A program made the position numbers and the translations under genes. A DNA stretch of 64,000 bases from NCBI GenBank assembly GCA_963834965.1, contig CAWIEI010000034.1:124001-188000 (forward strand). The letters run 5' to 3'. The notes under the pieces were generated by a model. The model had not been told where the DNA came from, ran no database searches, and saw only the letters and a program-made list of their open reading frames with translations. This stretch comes from Fodinibacter sp963834965. Lineage in GTDB: Bacteria; Actinomycetota; Actinomycetes; Actinomycetales; Dermatophilaceae. This document shows, in pieces, positions 8,201-17,148 of this stretch (the stretch's first letter is position 1; each line of letters opens with the position of its first letter).

Positions 8201-8523
8201 GCGCCCTGCCGCTGCGCGGGGAGGTGTGGTGGGCCGAGGCACCGCAGGTGCCGCGTCGGCCGGTCGTCGTGCTCTCGCGCGACGCGGTGGTGCGCGGGTT
8301 GCGGCGGGCGCTGGTGTCACCGTGCACCACGACGGTGCGTGGCCTGCCCAGCGAGGTGGGTCTCGACCCCGAGCACGACCCCGTCCCGCGGTCGTGCGTG
8401 GCCGCCCTCGATGCGGTCGAGTCGGTGTCCGTCGGTGCGCTCACCCAGCGCCTCGGCCGGCTGTCCGACCAGCGGATGCGCGAGGTCTGCGCGGCCCTTG
8501 CGGTGTCGACGGGGTGCGCCTGA
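8197..8523 (+). CDS. MazF/PemK-like toxin (mRNA interferase family)
   Basis: 108 residues from the GTG overlapping the antitoxin stop. The opening GEVWWAEAPQVPRRPVVVLSRDAV and the following VSPCTTTVRGLPSEVGLD match the PemK/MazF barrel: a GDVWW-like start, an RPVVVLS strand, and a later S-C-V-A-A-L-D strand with conserved order. MazF toxins cleave single-stranded RNA at short motifs. The cut site cannot be predicted here. Confidence 0.82.
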   Translation: MSALPLRGEVWWAEAPQVPRRPVVVLSRDAVVRGLRRALVSPCTTTVRGLPSEVGLDPEHDPVPRSCVAALDAVESVSVGALTQRLGRLSDQRMREVCAALAVSTGCA

Positions 8524-8600
8524 GAGATGCGGGTGTCCCCGGTGCGGCCGGCGTGGCAGGCTGTGCTCGGCATACTCATCGGTAACCAAGGACGGCGACC

Positions 8601-9527
8601 ATGCAGAGCACGACCACGACCGTGACGGCGAGCGACGGCACCGCCCTGCACACCTACCGGTGGCTGCCCGAGGGGGCACCCAGGGCGGTCGTGCAGGTCG
8701 CCCACGGCATGGCCGAGCACGCGGCCCGCTACGCCCGCCTCGCCGAGGCGCTCACGGCCGCAGGCTTCGCGGTCTACGCCAACGACCACCGCGGCCACGG
8801 CAGCACGGCGAGCAAGGCCGACCACGGCTACTTCGCCGACGAGCACGGCTGGGACACCGTCGTCGCCGACCTGCGCGCCGTCACCGACGTCGCCCGCGAG
8901 GAGCACCCGGGGCTGCCGGTCTTCCTCCTCGGGCACTCGATGGGCTCTTTCCTCTCCCGGGCGTACGTGATCGAGGACAGCCGACAGCTGTCCGGCCTGG
9001 TGCTGTCCGGCACGGCCGGCGACCCCGGTCTGCTCGGCAAGGTCGGTGGCCTGGTGGCGGCCACGGAGGCGCGGCTACGTGGGCGTCGGCACGTCAGCAC
9101 GATGCTCGACACGATGACCTTCGGGCAGTACAACGCGGCCTTCAAGCCCAACCGCACCGACTTCGACTGGCTCTCGCGCGACGACGCCGAGGTCGACCTC
9201 TACGTCGCCGACGGGCTGTGTGGCAACACCTTCACCTCGGGCTTCTTCGCCGACCTGCTCGGTGGGCTCGGCGTCATCAACGACCGGCGCCAGGTGGCCC
9301 GCGTACGCCGCGACCTGCCGATCCTCCTGGTGGCGGGGGACGCCGACCCGGTCGGCGACAGCGGCAAGGGCGTTCGGGCCGTCGCCGAGCAGTACGAGTC
9401 GGTGGGCGTGGCCGACGTCACCTGCACCCTCTACCCGGGTGCGCGCCACGAGATCTTCAACGAGACCAACCGCGACGAGGTCACCGCCGATGTCGTCGCC
9501 TGGCTGAACGCCCACCTGCCCGCCTGA
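8601..9527 (+). CDS. Alpha/beta hydrolase, monoacylglycerol-lipase-like (Hydrolase_4)
   Basis: 308 residues. VQVAHGMAEHAARYARLAEAL with NDHRGHGST and the nucleophile elbow LLGHSMGSF (Ser113) are the hallmarks of the Hydrolase_4 family, lysophospholipase or monoacylglycerol lipase type. The catalytic Asp lies in VAGDADPVGD and the His in YPGARHEIFNE. No signal peptide, so intracellular. An AAGGAC site precedes the ATG. Confidence 0.87.
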   Translation: MQSTTTTVTASDGTALHTYRWLPEGAPRAVVQVAHGMAEHAARYARLAEALTAAGFAVYANDHRGHGSTASKADHGYFADEHGWDTVVADLRAVTDVAREEHPGLPVFLLGHSMGSFLSRAYVIEDSRQLSGLVLSGTAGDPGLLGKVGGLVAATEARLRGRRHVSTMLDTMTFGQYNAAFKPNRTDFDWLSRDDAEVDLYVADGLCGNTFTSGFFADLLGGLGVINDRRQVARVRRDLPILLVAGDADPVGDSGKGVRAVAEQYESVGVADVTCTLYPGARHEIFNETNRDEVTADVVAWLNAHLPA

Positions 9528-9559
9528 GCGAAGCCGCGAGAAGCAGAATCGGCCTGCAC

Positions 9560-9606
9560 CGGCATCCGTGGCAGGCTTGTGCCTCGGCAACCACCCCCGG
9601 ATGCCG
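9560..9606. repeat. Inverted pair of the CGGCATCC/GGATGCCG word
   Basis: CGGCATCC at 9560-9567 and GGATGCCG at 9599-9606 face each other across 31 bases in the 116-base gap between the hydrolase and the asparagine synthetase. The spacing is long for a compact terminator. It is one of several such pairs in the window. Confidence 0.5.
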
Positions 9607-9643
9607 CTGGCCCACCCCCCGAGCACGAGGACCTACCCAACGC

Positions 9644-12328
9644 ATGTGCGGCATCGCCGGCTACCACGGACTCCACGCCGACCACGCCCTGCTGGAGCGG
9701 ATGAACGACTGCCAGCAGCACCGCGGGCCCGACGGTGAGGGGGTCGTCACCAGCGGTCCGTGCGGCCTGGCCCACCGGCGGCTGTCGATCATCGACGTCG
9801 CGCACGGCCAGCAGCCGATGGACACCGCCGACGGGCGGTACTCGATCGCCTACAACGGCGAGGTCTACAACTACCTCGACCTGCGCGACGAGCTCGCGGC
9901 GCTGGGTCGCGAGTTCAGCACCGACTCCGACACCGAGGTGGTGCTGCAGGCGTTCGCGCAGTGGGGGCCCGAGGCGTTCGACCGGTTCAACGGGATGTTC
10001 GGCCTGGCGATCTGGGACCGCGAGGAGAAGCGGCTCACCCTGGCGCGCGACCACTTCGGCATCAAGCCCGTGTACGTCGCGACGGTGCCAGCGCCCAGCG
10101 GCGAGGGTGAGGTGCTGCTGTTCGCGAGCGAGATCAAGCCCATCCTCGCCAGCGGCCTGTACGAGAAGAAGGTCAACGAGCGCTCGGTCTACCGCTACCT
10201 GCGCTTCCGGGCGCACGAGGACGGCACCGAGACGTTCTTCGACGGCGTCGAGCGGCTCGCCCCCGGTGAGATGCTCACCGCCGACGGCACCGGCATCCAC
10301 CGGCGCATGTTCACCCGCCTGAAGGAGGAGCTGCTCGAGCTCGCGAACGAGCAGCGGCCCTACGACGACGCAGCCGCCGCGGAGTACAAGAAGCGGCTCG
10401 TGGAGTCGGTGCGGCTGCGGCTGCAGTCCGAGGTCCCGGTCGGCACCAGCCTGTCGGGGGGCCTGGACTCCAGCGCCGTGGCGGTCATCATCAACCAGCT
10501 TCTGGGCGAGGGCGACGAGCTGTCGACGCGCTCGGTCGGCACCCGGCAGAACACCTTCTCGGCGATCTTCCCGGGGTCGGTCAACGACGAGGAGCGCTAC
10601 GTCGACGACGTCCTCGACATCTGCACCGGCCACGTCGACTCGCACAAGATCCTGCCGACGGCCGACGAGTTCAAGGCCGACCTGCTCGACTTCATCCGCA
10701 CCCAGGAGGAGCCGCTCATCTCCTCCGGCCCCTACGCGCAGTTCCAGGTGATGCGCGAGGCCACGAAGCACGTCACGGTGCTGCTCGACGGCCAGGGGGC
10801 CGACGAGATGATGGCCGGCTACATCCCCTACTACTTCGTCTACCTGCGCCAGCTGCGCGCCCAGGGGATGACGGCCGCGGCCGGTGAGCTCGCCAAGAGC
10901 CTCGACGTGCTCTACAAGCTGGGTCGCTCCACGATCAAGTCCAAGGTGCAGCTCAAGAAGACGATCCCGGTGACCCAGCTGATGGACAGCGCGTTCGTCG
11001 CCGCCCACCGCGAGGAGCGCTACGTCTCGGAGGGCGCGAACCTCAAGAAGCGGCTCGTCGAGGACCTGTTCCACAACTCGCTGCCGAGCCTGCTGCGCTA
11101 CGAGGACAAGAACACCATGCGGTTCTCGCTCGAGGGGCGCGTGCCGTTCCTCGACAAGGAGGTCGTGAAGTTCATCTTCAGCCTGTCCGACGAGGCGATC
11201 ATCAAGGACGGCTGGAACAAGCGGTTGCTGCGCGACGCCACCCGTGGGCTGCTGCCGGAGTCGATCAACCGCCGCCGCAACAAGATCGGCTTCACGACGC
11301 CGCAGGTCGAGTGGTTCATGCGGCTCAAGAACCACTTCTACAACATCTTCCTCAGCGAGTCGTTCGCCAACCGGCCGTTCGTCGACCAGGGCGAGGTCAT
11401 CGCCGCCTTCGAGGGCTGGATCAAGGGGGCCAACGACGTCGACACGATGGCGTTCTGGCGGTTCATCAACCTCGAGCTGTGGATGCGCGAGTTCTTCGAC
11501 GAGCACGACGCGGAGGCCGACGCCGCGCTCGCCGACCAGGCGGCGCAGGTCAAGACCGACTACCAGCCCAATGCCGACCACTCGCTCGACCTCACCACCT
11601 CGCTCGGTGAGCCGGTGCGGCGGTACCCGGTGCGTACCGAGCTGTTCAGCCGCGACGACGACCTCGACGGCACGGTGCTCGAGTACGTCGACCGGTTCTT
11701 CGCGGGCCTGCCCGCCGCCGGCCCCGACCACGAGGCCGCCACTCGCGGCCCCTGGTGGTTCTTCCTGTCCGAGAAGGTCGTCGCCATCACCCAGGGCCGG
11801 TCGTACTTCGTCTGGGACATCAAGGTGGGCCGCCCGGCGCGGGTGTTGTCGCGCTACGTGGCGCGCACCCCGGCCGGCATCGGGCTGGGCAGCCCGTTCA
11901 CCATGCAGCTCGCCATCCAGGAGGCCGGCCTGCCGCGGGTGCTGTACGCGTCGGCGGGTGGCGCCATCGGCAAGGTGGTGGGCCGCAAGGGCATGTTCTA
12001 CGAGCTCGTCGGCAACGACATCAACGCCATCGACGGCCCCACCGAGTACTCCGCCTACCCGAGCAACGTCTCGGCCAAGCTCCCGCCCAAGGACCCGGAT
12101 GCCGTGGCGGCGCGGTTGTCGGCCGCCATCCGCCAGCGGGTGCCCGAGCCGTGGCGGTCGAGCTTCGGCGGCACGGTGATCATGGACGCCAACGACATCG
12201 GCCGCAACGTGCTCGGCTCGGACGTGCCCGGCGACTGGGCGCGCTTCGAGGAGATGTTCGCCGACAACCCGCTCGGCCAGGGCATCGAGCAGACCCCGAT
12301 GGCGATGGTCTTCCTCCGCGAGGGCTGA
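9644..12328 (+). CDS. asnB: Asparagine synthetase B fused to an F420-0:gamma-glutamyl-ligase-like domain
   Basis: 894 residues, far longer than the roughly 600-650 of ordinary AsnB. Residues 1-640 are a full glutamine-hydrolysing asparagine synthetase: nucleophile Cys2 in MCGIAGYHG, QQHRGPDGEG, the amidotransferase core, the ATP-pyrophosphatase loop SGGLDSSAVA (from residue 271), GQGADEMMAGYIPYY and SLEGRVPFLD. Residues about 641-894 are a second domain with WWFFLSEKVVAITQGRSYFVWD, TPAGIGLGSPFTMQLAIQEAG, AIDGPTEYSAYPSNVSAKLPPKD and GTVIMDANDIGRNVLG, the pattern of the CofE/F420-0:gamma-glutamyl ligase family (COG1478, PF01996). Both modules look intact. Assigning plain asparagine synthesis may be too narrow; a gamma-glutamyl amide product is possible. 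Confidence 0.9.
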   Translation: MCGIAGYHGLHADHALLERMNDCQQHRGPDGEGVVTSGPCGLAHRRLSIIDVAHGQQPMDTADGRYSIAYNGEVYNYLDLRDELAALGREFSTDSDTEVVLQAFAQWGPEAFDRFNGMFGLAIWDREEKRLTLARDHFGIKPVYVATVPAPSGEGEVLLFASEIKPILASGLYEKKVNERSVYRYLRFRAHEDGTETFFDGVERLAPGEMLTADGTGIHRRMFTRLKEELLELANEQRPYDDAAAAEYKKRLVESVRLRLQSEVPVGTSLSGGLDSSAVAVIINQLLGEGDELSTRSVGTRQNTFSAIFPGSVNDEERYVDDVLDICTGHVDSHKILPTADEFKADLLDFIRTQEEPLISSGPYAQFQVMREATKHVTVLLDGQGADEMMAGYIPYYFVYLRQLRAQGMTAAAGELAKSLDVLYKLGRSTIKSKVQLKKTIPVTQLMDSAFVAAHREERYVSEGANLKKRLVEDLFHNSLPSLLRYEDKNTMRFSLEGRVPFLDKEVVKFIFSLSDEAIIKDGWNKRLLRDATRGLLPESINRRRNKIGFTTPQVEWFMRLKNHFYNIFLSESFANRPFVDQGEVIAAFEGWIKGANDVDTMAFWRFINLELWMREFFDEHDAEADAALADQAAQVKTDYQPNADHSLDLTTSLGEPVRRYPVRTELFSRDDDLDGTVLEYVDRFFAGLPAAGPDHEAATRGPWWFFLSEKVVAITQGRSYFVWDIKVGRPARVLSRYVARTPAGIGLGSPFTMQLAIQEAGLPRVLYASAGGAIGKVVGRKGMFYELVGNDINAIDGPTEYSAYPSNVSAKLPPKDPDAVAARLSAAIRQRVPEPWRSSFGGTVIMDANDIGRNVLGSDVPGDWARFEEMFADNPLGQGIEQTPMAMVFLREG

Positions 12329-12498
12329 TGCACGACACCCCATCGGAGGGAGCCACCCTGCCTGTCGAGGTAAGGCCTCGCGAAGGTGCGGGGACAGGAC
12401 TGCATGAGCCGATCGCTGCCCCGCGTCACGGGCTCATGGCCGACCCGTCTGCGGTGACGCACGTCGTGTGCTGCCGCGCTGATCCGTGGGAGGTCGCG

Positions 12499-12693
12499 AT
12501 GTGCGGCTGCGACGCCAGGCGAGGAAACCTCAACTTCGCCGGGGACACGTGCGCGATGTGCATCGAGGTCGTGCTGGACATGTGGCGTTCGCGGGGAGCC
12601 ACCCCACTCGACGAACACTGTCCCGCCGACGGCACGCCATGCCCGAGCGATGAGTGGATCTTCGAGCGCGTGGCGCGCGAGACGAGCCAGTAG
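12499..12693 (+). CDS. Small cysteine-rich protein, unknown function
   Basis: 64 residues from ATG 12499, which has a strong GGGAGGT ribosome site a few bases upstream. It contains Cys pairs CGC (residues 2-4) and CAMC (18-21), plus two later Cys in HCPADGTPCP, suggesting a metal-binding or disulfide-linked fold. The frame is open back to ATG 12328, which overlaps the asparagine synthetase stop, but third positions are much less GC-biased before 12499, so I prefer the short form. I do not recognise the family. Around it (12329-12498 and 12694-12926) I see no other gene. Confidence 0.5.
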   Translation: MCGCDARRGNLNFAGDTCAMCIEVVLDMWRSRGATPLDEHCPADGTPCPSDEWIFERVARETSQ

Positions 12694-12926
12694 GCGCTTG
12701 GGCGAGCCGCCTGTCTGCGACGTGGCGACTGGTGTGCGCTGGTCGGCGCAGCACGCGGCAGGCGCGGATGGCTCCAGCGCTGCCATGCGCGCGGCATCCG
12801 GCGCCCTTGACAGCGCTGAACGCACGAGGTGATGCACGGTGCGCGATAGGGCCCGTCCCCTGCAGCACCTCGTGCCGGATCTACGGGTCGATCGGCCGCA
12901 AGCCCCGATCCGGAACTCAGCCAGCC

Positions 12927-14042
12927 TCAGGTGGCGGTGCGCAGGAAGGCCGGCTCCTCGCCCTCGGCGGGCGGCTCGACCTTCTTGCTGGCGGTCCACA
13001 GCAGCCACCCGAGCGCGCCGAGGGGCACCTCCATCAGGTGGGTGAAGATCGAGAAGAGCACCACGCCGGCGGCGGCCTCGGGCCGGTCGGCCCCCCAGGC
13101 CACGAGCACCGCCGACGTCGCCGTCTCGGTGATGCCCATGCCGCCGGGGGTGATGCCCACCGCGGTGAGCAGGCGACCGATCGCGAACGCCGCTAACAGC
13201 AGGTTGAGCGGCAGGGTCACGCCGGTGCTGCGCATGATGAGCACGAAGAGCACGTAGTAGGCACCGAAGAAGCCGACCATGCCCAGGGTCATCGGGACCC
13301 ATCCGGTGCTGACGATGTCGTTGATCCGGGAACGCAGGTCGGTGACGAGCTCCTCGATGCTCATCGGCGGCTTCGGAGCCGGCGCCTCGTACCCCGCGGC
13401 CAGGGCTGCCGCCGCGGCGGCCCGGGCCTTGCTGTCGCGGCGCCGGCGGGTCAGCGGCCCGAGCAACCGGTCGAGCCAACGGCCGATCGCCTGGGCGGCC
13501 CGCTCGCTCGCCATGATCGCGACGAAGGCACCCAGGATGGAAAGCCCGGTCACCATGCCGGCCACTGCGAGGTCGGTGAGGGCGCCCGGGAGGGTGACCC
13601 CGCCGAACCAGAGCGCGCCGATCGCGACCACCGGAAGGGCGATGCGGGCCATGACGTTCCAGACGCCGGTGACGATCACCGAGGTCGAGGTGTTCCGCCG
13701 CGAGAACCCCCACGACCGGCAGATGGCGTAGGTCGCCGCGAGCCCGACCGCCCCACCCCCGGGCAGCAGGTTCGACACCGACGAGCCGCAGAGGTTCACG
13801 ATGAGCGCCTTGCCGTGGGACAGCCCGTGCAGCGACCCGGTGAAGGTGAACGTGTAGCTGTAGAGCCCGAGGAGCATCAGGGCCTGGAACCCGAGCGCGT
13901 GGCTGAGCGGAATGCTGCGGATGACGGTCCAGATGTCGGCCCACGAGGTCTTCGCGAAGTACGGCAGCCCCCAGATGAGCAGGGCAGCCGCCAGCCCCAG
14001 CCCGATGACGAGCTGCAGCACCTGCCGCGCGCGTGGGCTCAT
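12927..14042 (-). CDS. Lysylphosphatidylglycerol-synthase-TM / flippase-like membrane protein
   Basis: 371 residues with about eight membrane segments, including an N-terminal VLQLVIGLGLAAALLIWGL and LLPGGGAVGLAATYAICRSWG. The latter matches the PGGxG motif of the YbhN/AglD-like (UPF0104, LPG_synthase_TM) family. A charged cytoplasmic loop (RRRRDSKARAAAAAALAAG) splits two membrane blocks. Related proteins move or modify lipid-linked sugars or aminoacyl lipids. It follows the PIG-L deacetylase with a 4-base ATGA overlap, so the two are co-translated. Confidence 0.85.
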   Translation of the reverse strand: MSPRARQVLQLVIGLGLAAALLIWGLPYFAKTSWADIWTVIRSIPLSHALGFQALMLLGLYSYTFTFTGSLHGLSHGKALIVNLCGSSVSNLLPGGGAVGLAATYAICRSWGFSRRNTSTSVIVTGVWNVMARIALPVVAIGALWFGGVTLPGALTDLAVAGMVTGLSILGAFVAIMASERAAQAIGRWLDRLLGPLTRRRRDSKARAAAAAALAAGYEAPAPKPPMSIEELVTDLRSRINDIVSTGWVPMTLGMVGFFGAYYVLFVLIMRSTGVTLPLNLLLAAFAIGRLLTAVGITPGGMGITETATSAVLVAWGADRPEAAAGVVLFSIFTHLMEVPLGALGWLLWTASKKVEPPAEGEEPAFLRTAT

Positions 14043-14887
14043 CGGTCCCCCTCGAAGATGTCGGTGCGCACCGGTGCACCCGGCGGCCGGGCCGGGTCGC
14101 GGAACCACTCCCTGCCGAACACGAGATCGTAGACCGGTCGGGGGATGCGCAGGAAGGCCCCCAGGGTGCGGTCGCCGGTCTGGCCGCCCGATCCGACGGA
14201 TGCCGCGCCCCCTCCGGTCGCCTGCGACGCGTGCGCGCGCATCGCTGCCCGCTTGGCACCGGCATACCGGCGCACGTTGATGCGATGGGTGATCTCGGAG
14301 CGGGCGGAGAAGGCCCGCTCGAACGACGTCGGGTCGAACTCCTGCGGGAAGCGGTAGACCCGGCCGACGGCGCGCACCGCCCGCACGATCGTGTCTCGGG
14401 GCACGGTGGCCTCGAGCACGCGCGGGGTGCGCGCGATCTCAGCGGCGCGGGCGCCGACCTCGTGCACGCGCACGTGGTCGCGGTGGCCGTAGCCGCCGTG
14501 GGCGTCGTAGGACAGCAGCACGTCGGCCTGCTCGGTGCGCAGCACCGCTGCGAGCCGCTCGGCGGCCTCCTCGATGGGCGCCCGGCAGAACCGGGGAACC
14601 CCGGGCGAGTCGGGCTCGGGCTCCGGCCCGCTGCCGCTGTCGGCGTAGCCCAGCCACTCGACCCGGGCGACACCCAGGGCCGCGGCCGACCGCCGCGCCT
14701 CCTCGAGCCGGCGGTCCCCGAGGTGCCCGTCGCCGCTCAGCTCGGCGGCCGCCAGGCCTGCCCCGCCGTCGGTCGCCAGCACGAGCACCACGCGGTGACC
14801 CTCCGCCGCAGCACGCGCCATCGTGCCTGCGGTGAGCAGGGCCTCGTCGTCGGGGTGGGCGTGAAAGGCCACGATGGTGGGGGACAT
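14039..14887 (-). CDS. PIG-L family deacetylase
   Basis: 282 residues. IVAFHAHPDDEALLTAGTMARAAAEGHRV carries the AHPDDE zinc motif of the PIG-L/LmbE family, and DAHGGYGHRDHVRVHEVG the second zinc-ligand region. These enzymes remove N-acetyl groups from GlcNAc-containing conjugates such as GlcNAc-inositol. With a flippase-like protein behind it and a divergent glycosyltransferase in front, a sugar-conjugate substrate is likely. It is not clearly MshB, and no other mycothiol gene is nearby. Confidence 0.9.
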   Translation of the reverse strand: MSPTIVAFHAHPDDEALLTAGTMARAAAEGHRVVLVLATDGGAGLAAAELSGDGHLGDRRLEEARRSAAALGVARVEWLGYADSGSGPEPEPDSPGVPRFCRAPIEEAAERLAAVLRTEQADVLLSYDAHGGYGHRDHVRVHEVGARAAEIARTPRVLEATVPRDTIVRAVRAVGRVYRFPQEFDPTSFERAFSARSEITHRINVRRYAGAKRAAMRAHASQATGGGAASVGSGGQTGDRTLGAFLRIPRPVYDLVFGREWFRDPARPPGAPVRTDIFEGDR

Positions 14888-14923
14888 CGTGGCCCATCCT
14901 CCCGCATGGCAGGCTGAGGCCTC

Positions 14924-16057
14924 GTGAAGGTCGCCATGCTCACCGACTGCTACCCGCCCCGGCTGGGTGGGATCGAGAGCCAGGTGCGCGACCTCTCGCG
15001 GCAGCTGGTGCGCGCCGGCCACGTCGTCGAGGTGTTCACGGCGACGGCCGGGCCGCACGGCGAGCGCGGCGGCCACACGGCCACCGGCGACGACGGCGTC
15101 ACGGTGCACCGGCTCGCCATCCCGCTTCCCGGCGGAATCCCGGTGAACCCGTTCGCTCCTCGCGAGGTGCGACGGCGCCTCGAGGCGGGCGGGTTCGACG
15201 TCGCCCATGCCCACCTCGGGGTGGTGAGCCCGTTCGCCACCGACCTCGTGCCCGTGGCACTGGATGCCGGTCTGCCCGTCACCGCCACCTTCCACTGCGT
15301 GATCGGCCGCTCCTCGGTGGTGTTCCGAACTCTCGGCCACCTGTCGCGCTGGGCCGGGCGTGGCGTGGCCCTCAACGCGGTCTCCCACATGGCGGCCGCC
15401 CGGGTGTCCACCGCTGCCCGCGGCGCGCGCGTCGAGGTCGTGCCCAACGGCGTGGATGCCGCGTGGTGGCGCCCGGTGGCCGAGCGCGCGGAGGTGGGCA
15501 CGCGGCATCCGGTGCACGTCGTGTCGGCGATGCGGCTGGTGTCGCGCAAGCGCCCCCTCGCCGTGCTGGACGTGCTGCACCGGGCGCGGGCCGTGCTCGA
15601 CCCGGGCGTGCCGCTGCGCGCGACCATCGTGGGGGAGGGGCCGCAGCGCCGGCTCATGGAGCGCCGCCTGCGCACCCTCGGGCTGGACTGGGTCGAGCTG
15701 CCCGGGCGGGTCGACAAGGAGGAGCTGCGCCGGCTGCACCACGGGTCCGACGTCTACCTGACCGCGGCGCGGCTCGAGGCGTTCGGCATCGCCCCGCTCG
15801 AGGCCAGGGCCGCCGGCGTGCCGGTGGTGGCTCCGCGCGGCACCGGGGTCGACGACTTCGTCGATGACGGCGTCGACGGCCTGCTCGCCGGCGGCGACGT
15901 CGCGCTCGCGCTCGCCCTCGCCCGGCTCGCCGGTGACGACGCGCTGCGCGCCCGGATGCGCGCTCATCTGCTGGCCACCCCACCGGCACAGGACTGGGGC
16001 GGCGTGCTGGCTGCGACCTTGGCCGAGTACGACCGGGCCGGGGTGCGCGCCAGGTGA
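14924..16057 (+). CDS. Glycosyltransferase family 4 (GT-B)
   Basis: 377 residues from GTG. The N-terminal KVAMLTDCYPPRLGGIESQVRDLSRQLVRAGHVVEVFTATAG is the acceptor-side Rossmann fold with the GGIE loop. The C-terminal half has the nucleotide-sugar site: VSAMRLVSRKRPL, a VGEGPQRRLMERRL stretch, ARLEAFGIAPLEARAAGVPVVA with the E-x7-E motif, and GTGVDDFV. This is typical of retaining GT4 mannosyl- or glucosyltransferases. The GTG at 16054 of the Nudix gene overlaps its stop. Confidence 0.92.
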   Translation: MKVAMLTDCYPPRLGGIESQVRDLSRQLVRAGHVVEVFTATAGPHGERGGHTATGDDGVTVHRLAIPLPGGIPVNPFAPREVRRRLEAGGFDVAHAHLGVVSPFATDLVPVALDAGLPVTATFHCVIGRSSVVFRTLGHLSRWAGRGVALNAVSHMAAARVSTAARGARVEVVPNGVDAAWWRPVAERAEVGTRHPVHVVSAMRLVSRKRPLAVLDVLHRARAVLDPGVPLRATIVGEGPQRRLMERRLRTLGLDWVELPGRVDKEELRRLHHGSDVYLTAARLEAFGIAPLEARAAGVPVVAPRGTGVDDFVDDGVDGLLAGGDVALALALARLAGDDALRARMRAHLLATPPAQDWGGVLAATLAEYDRAGVRAR

Positions 16058-16716
16058 TCACCGTCGTCGGCAGCCACGAGGGCCGGGTGGTCGCCCGGTT
16101 CGCGCTCGCGCACGGCGAGGACCCCGCCATGGGGCTCGCGGTGCGCGGCTGGCCGGGCACGGTGGTCGCGGTCGACGGCGTGCTGGGCGACCTCACCCTG
16201 CGGTACGCCGTGCAGCCGGCCGCACCGGTCGACCCCCCGCTCGGCCCCGAGGGCCCGGGGCTCACGGCTGCCGAGCGGCTGGGGGTCGACCCGCACCAGC
16301 GCGTCGCGGCCTACGCCGTGGTCGTCGCCGACGGGCGGCTGCTGCTGACCCAGCTGGCCGGCTACACCGGTGCCGCCGGCCGGTGGAACCTGCCCGGTGG
16401 TGGGCTCGACCCCGGGGAGTCGCCCACCGACGGCGTGGTGCGCGAGGTGGCCGAGGAGACCGGGCAGGTCGTCGACGAGGTCCGTCTGGTCGACGTGATG
16501 ACCCAGCACTGGGTGGGGCGCTCGCCACGCGGGCTCGAGGACTACCACGCGGTGCGGCTGCTGCACACGGCCCGCTGCACCGAGCCGACCCGCCCCGTCG
16601 TGCACGACGTGGGCGGGTCGACGTCCGACGCGCGGTGGGTGCCGCTGGACGACCTCGGGTCGGTGGCCGTCGTGGCGAGTGTCGGTGCGGCGCTGCGCGC
16701 GGCCGGGCTCGCCTGA
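16054..16716 (+). CDS. Nudix hydrolase
   Basis: 220 residues. The Nudix box GGGLDPGESPTDGVVREVAEETGQVVDEV fits GX5EX7REUXEEXGU. An N-terminal extension of about 80 residues precedes the Nudix fold (VAAYAVVVADGRLLLTQLAG). Such enzymes cleave nucleoside diphosphates linked to another group; the substrate is not evident. Start and stop overlap (GTGA) tie it to the upstream glycosyltransferase, so a nucleotide-sugar role is possible. Confidence 0.92.
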   Translation: MITVVGSHEGRVVARFALAHGEDPAMGLAVRGWPGTVVAVDGVLGDLTLRYAVQPAAPVDPPLGPEGPGLTAAERLGVDPHQRVAAYAVVVADGRLLLTQLAGYTGAAGRWNLPGGGLDPGESPTDGVVREVAEETGQVVDEVRLVDVMTQHWVGRSPRGLEDYHAVRLLHTARCTEPTRPVVHDVGGSTSDARWVPLDDLGSVAVVASVGAALRAAGLA

Positions 16717-16731
16717 CGACACCTGGCGGCC

Positions 16732-17148
16732 TCAGGCGGGGGTGTCGCGGCGGCGGCTGCTGCGCAGGCCGATGGCCCCGACCAGCAGCACGACCAGTCC
16801 CGCGGCGACCACGCTCCACGGGCCGAGGTCGCCCCACGGAAGGGTGATGTCGGTGAGCTCGCCCACGAGCACGCTGCCCGCCACGAGCAGGCCGAGCAGG
16901 CCGAGCACGAGGGCGAAGGGGGCCGGGCCGCTGAGCCACTGGGGCTGCGGTGGGGTGGCCGGTGCGGGGATCCGCGGTGCGGCCGTTGCGGTCGCGGTCG
17001 CGCTCGTGGTGGCGCCCGTGGTCGGCAGGGCGGTCGTGGTGGCGCCGCCGTCGGTGAACACTTCTTCGGTGAACATCTCGTCGGCCAGGCTGTCGGTGGG
17101 CGGCGGTGCGGGGGTCTCCGGGGTGGGGGGAGTGGTCGGGGTGGTCAT
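16732..17148 (-). CDS. Proline/threonine-rich protein with two C-terminal membrane segments
   Basis: 138 residues. Residues 1-75 are low-complexity (TTPTTPPTPETPAPPPTDS, runs of Ala/Thr), then two hydrophobic segments (PFALVLGLLGLLVAGSVLVG and WSVVAAGLVVLLVGAIGL) and a basic end. Its ATG overlaps the stop of the PspC gene (17145-17148), so it belongs to the same operon and is probably an accessory of the envelope-stress module. The family is not recognised. Confidence 0.75.
   Translation of the reverse strand: MTTPTTPPTPETPAPPPTDSLADEMFTEEVFTDGGATTTALPTTGATTSATATATAAPRIPAPATPPQPQWLSGPAPFALVLGLLGLLVAGSVLVGELTDITLPWGDLGPWSVVAAGLVVLLVGAIGLRSSRRRDTPA

Noticed and set aside
9431..12343. A 970-codon open frame antisense to the asparagine synthetase fusion
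   Set aside because: Composition is a mirror of the GC-rich coding strand (Arg/Gly/Val/His-rich, no domains), while the plus strand carries full enzyme motifs.
14039..16057. Mycothiol genes mshB/mshA
   Set aside because: A PIG-L deacetylase next to a GT4 glycosyltransferase recalls mshB/mshA, but the genes are divergent, linked to a flippase-like and a Nudix gene, and no MshA/MshB-specific motif could be confirmed.
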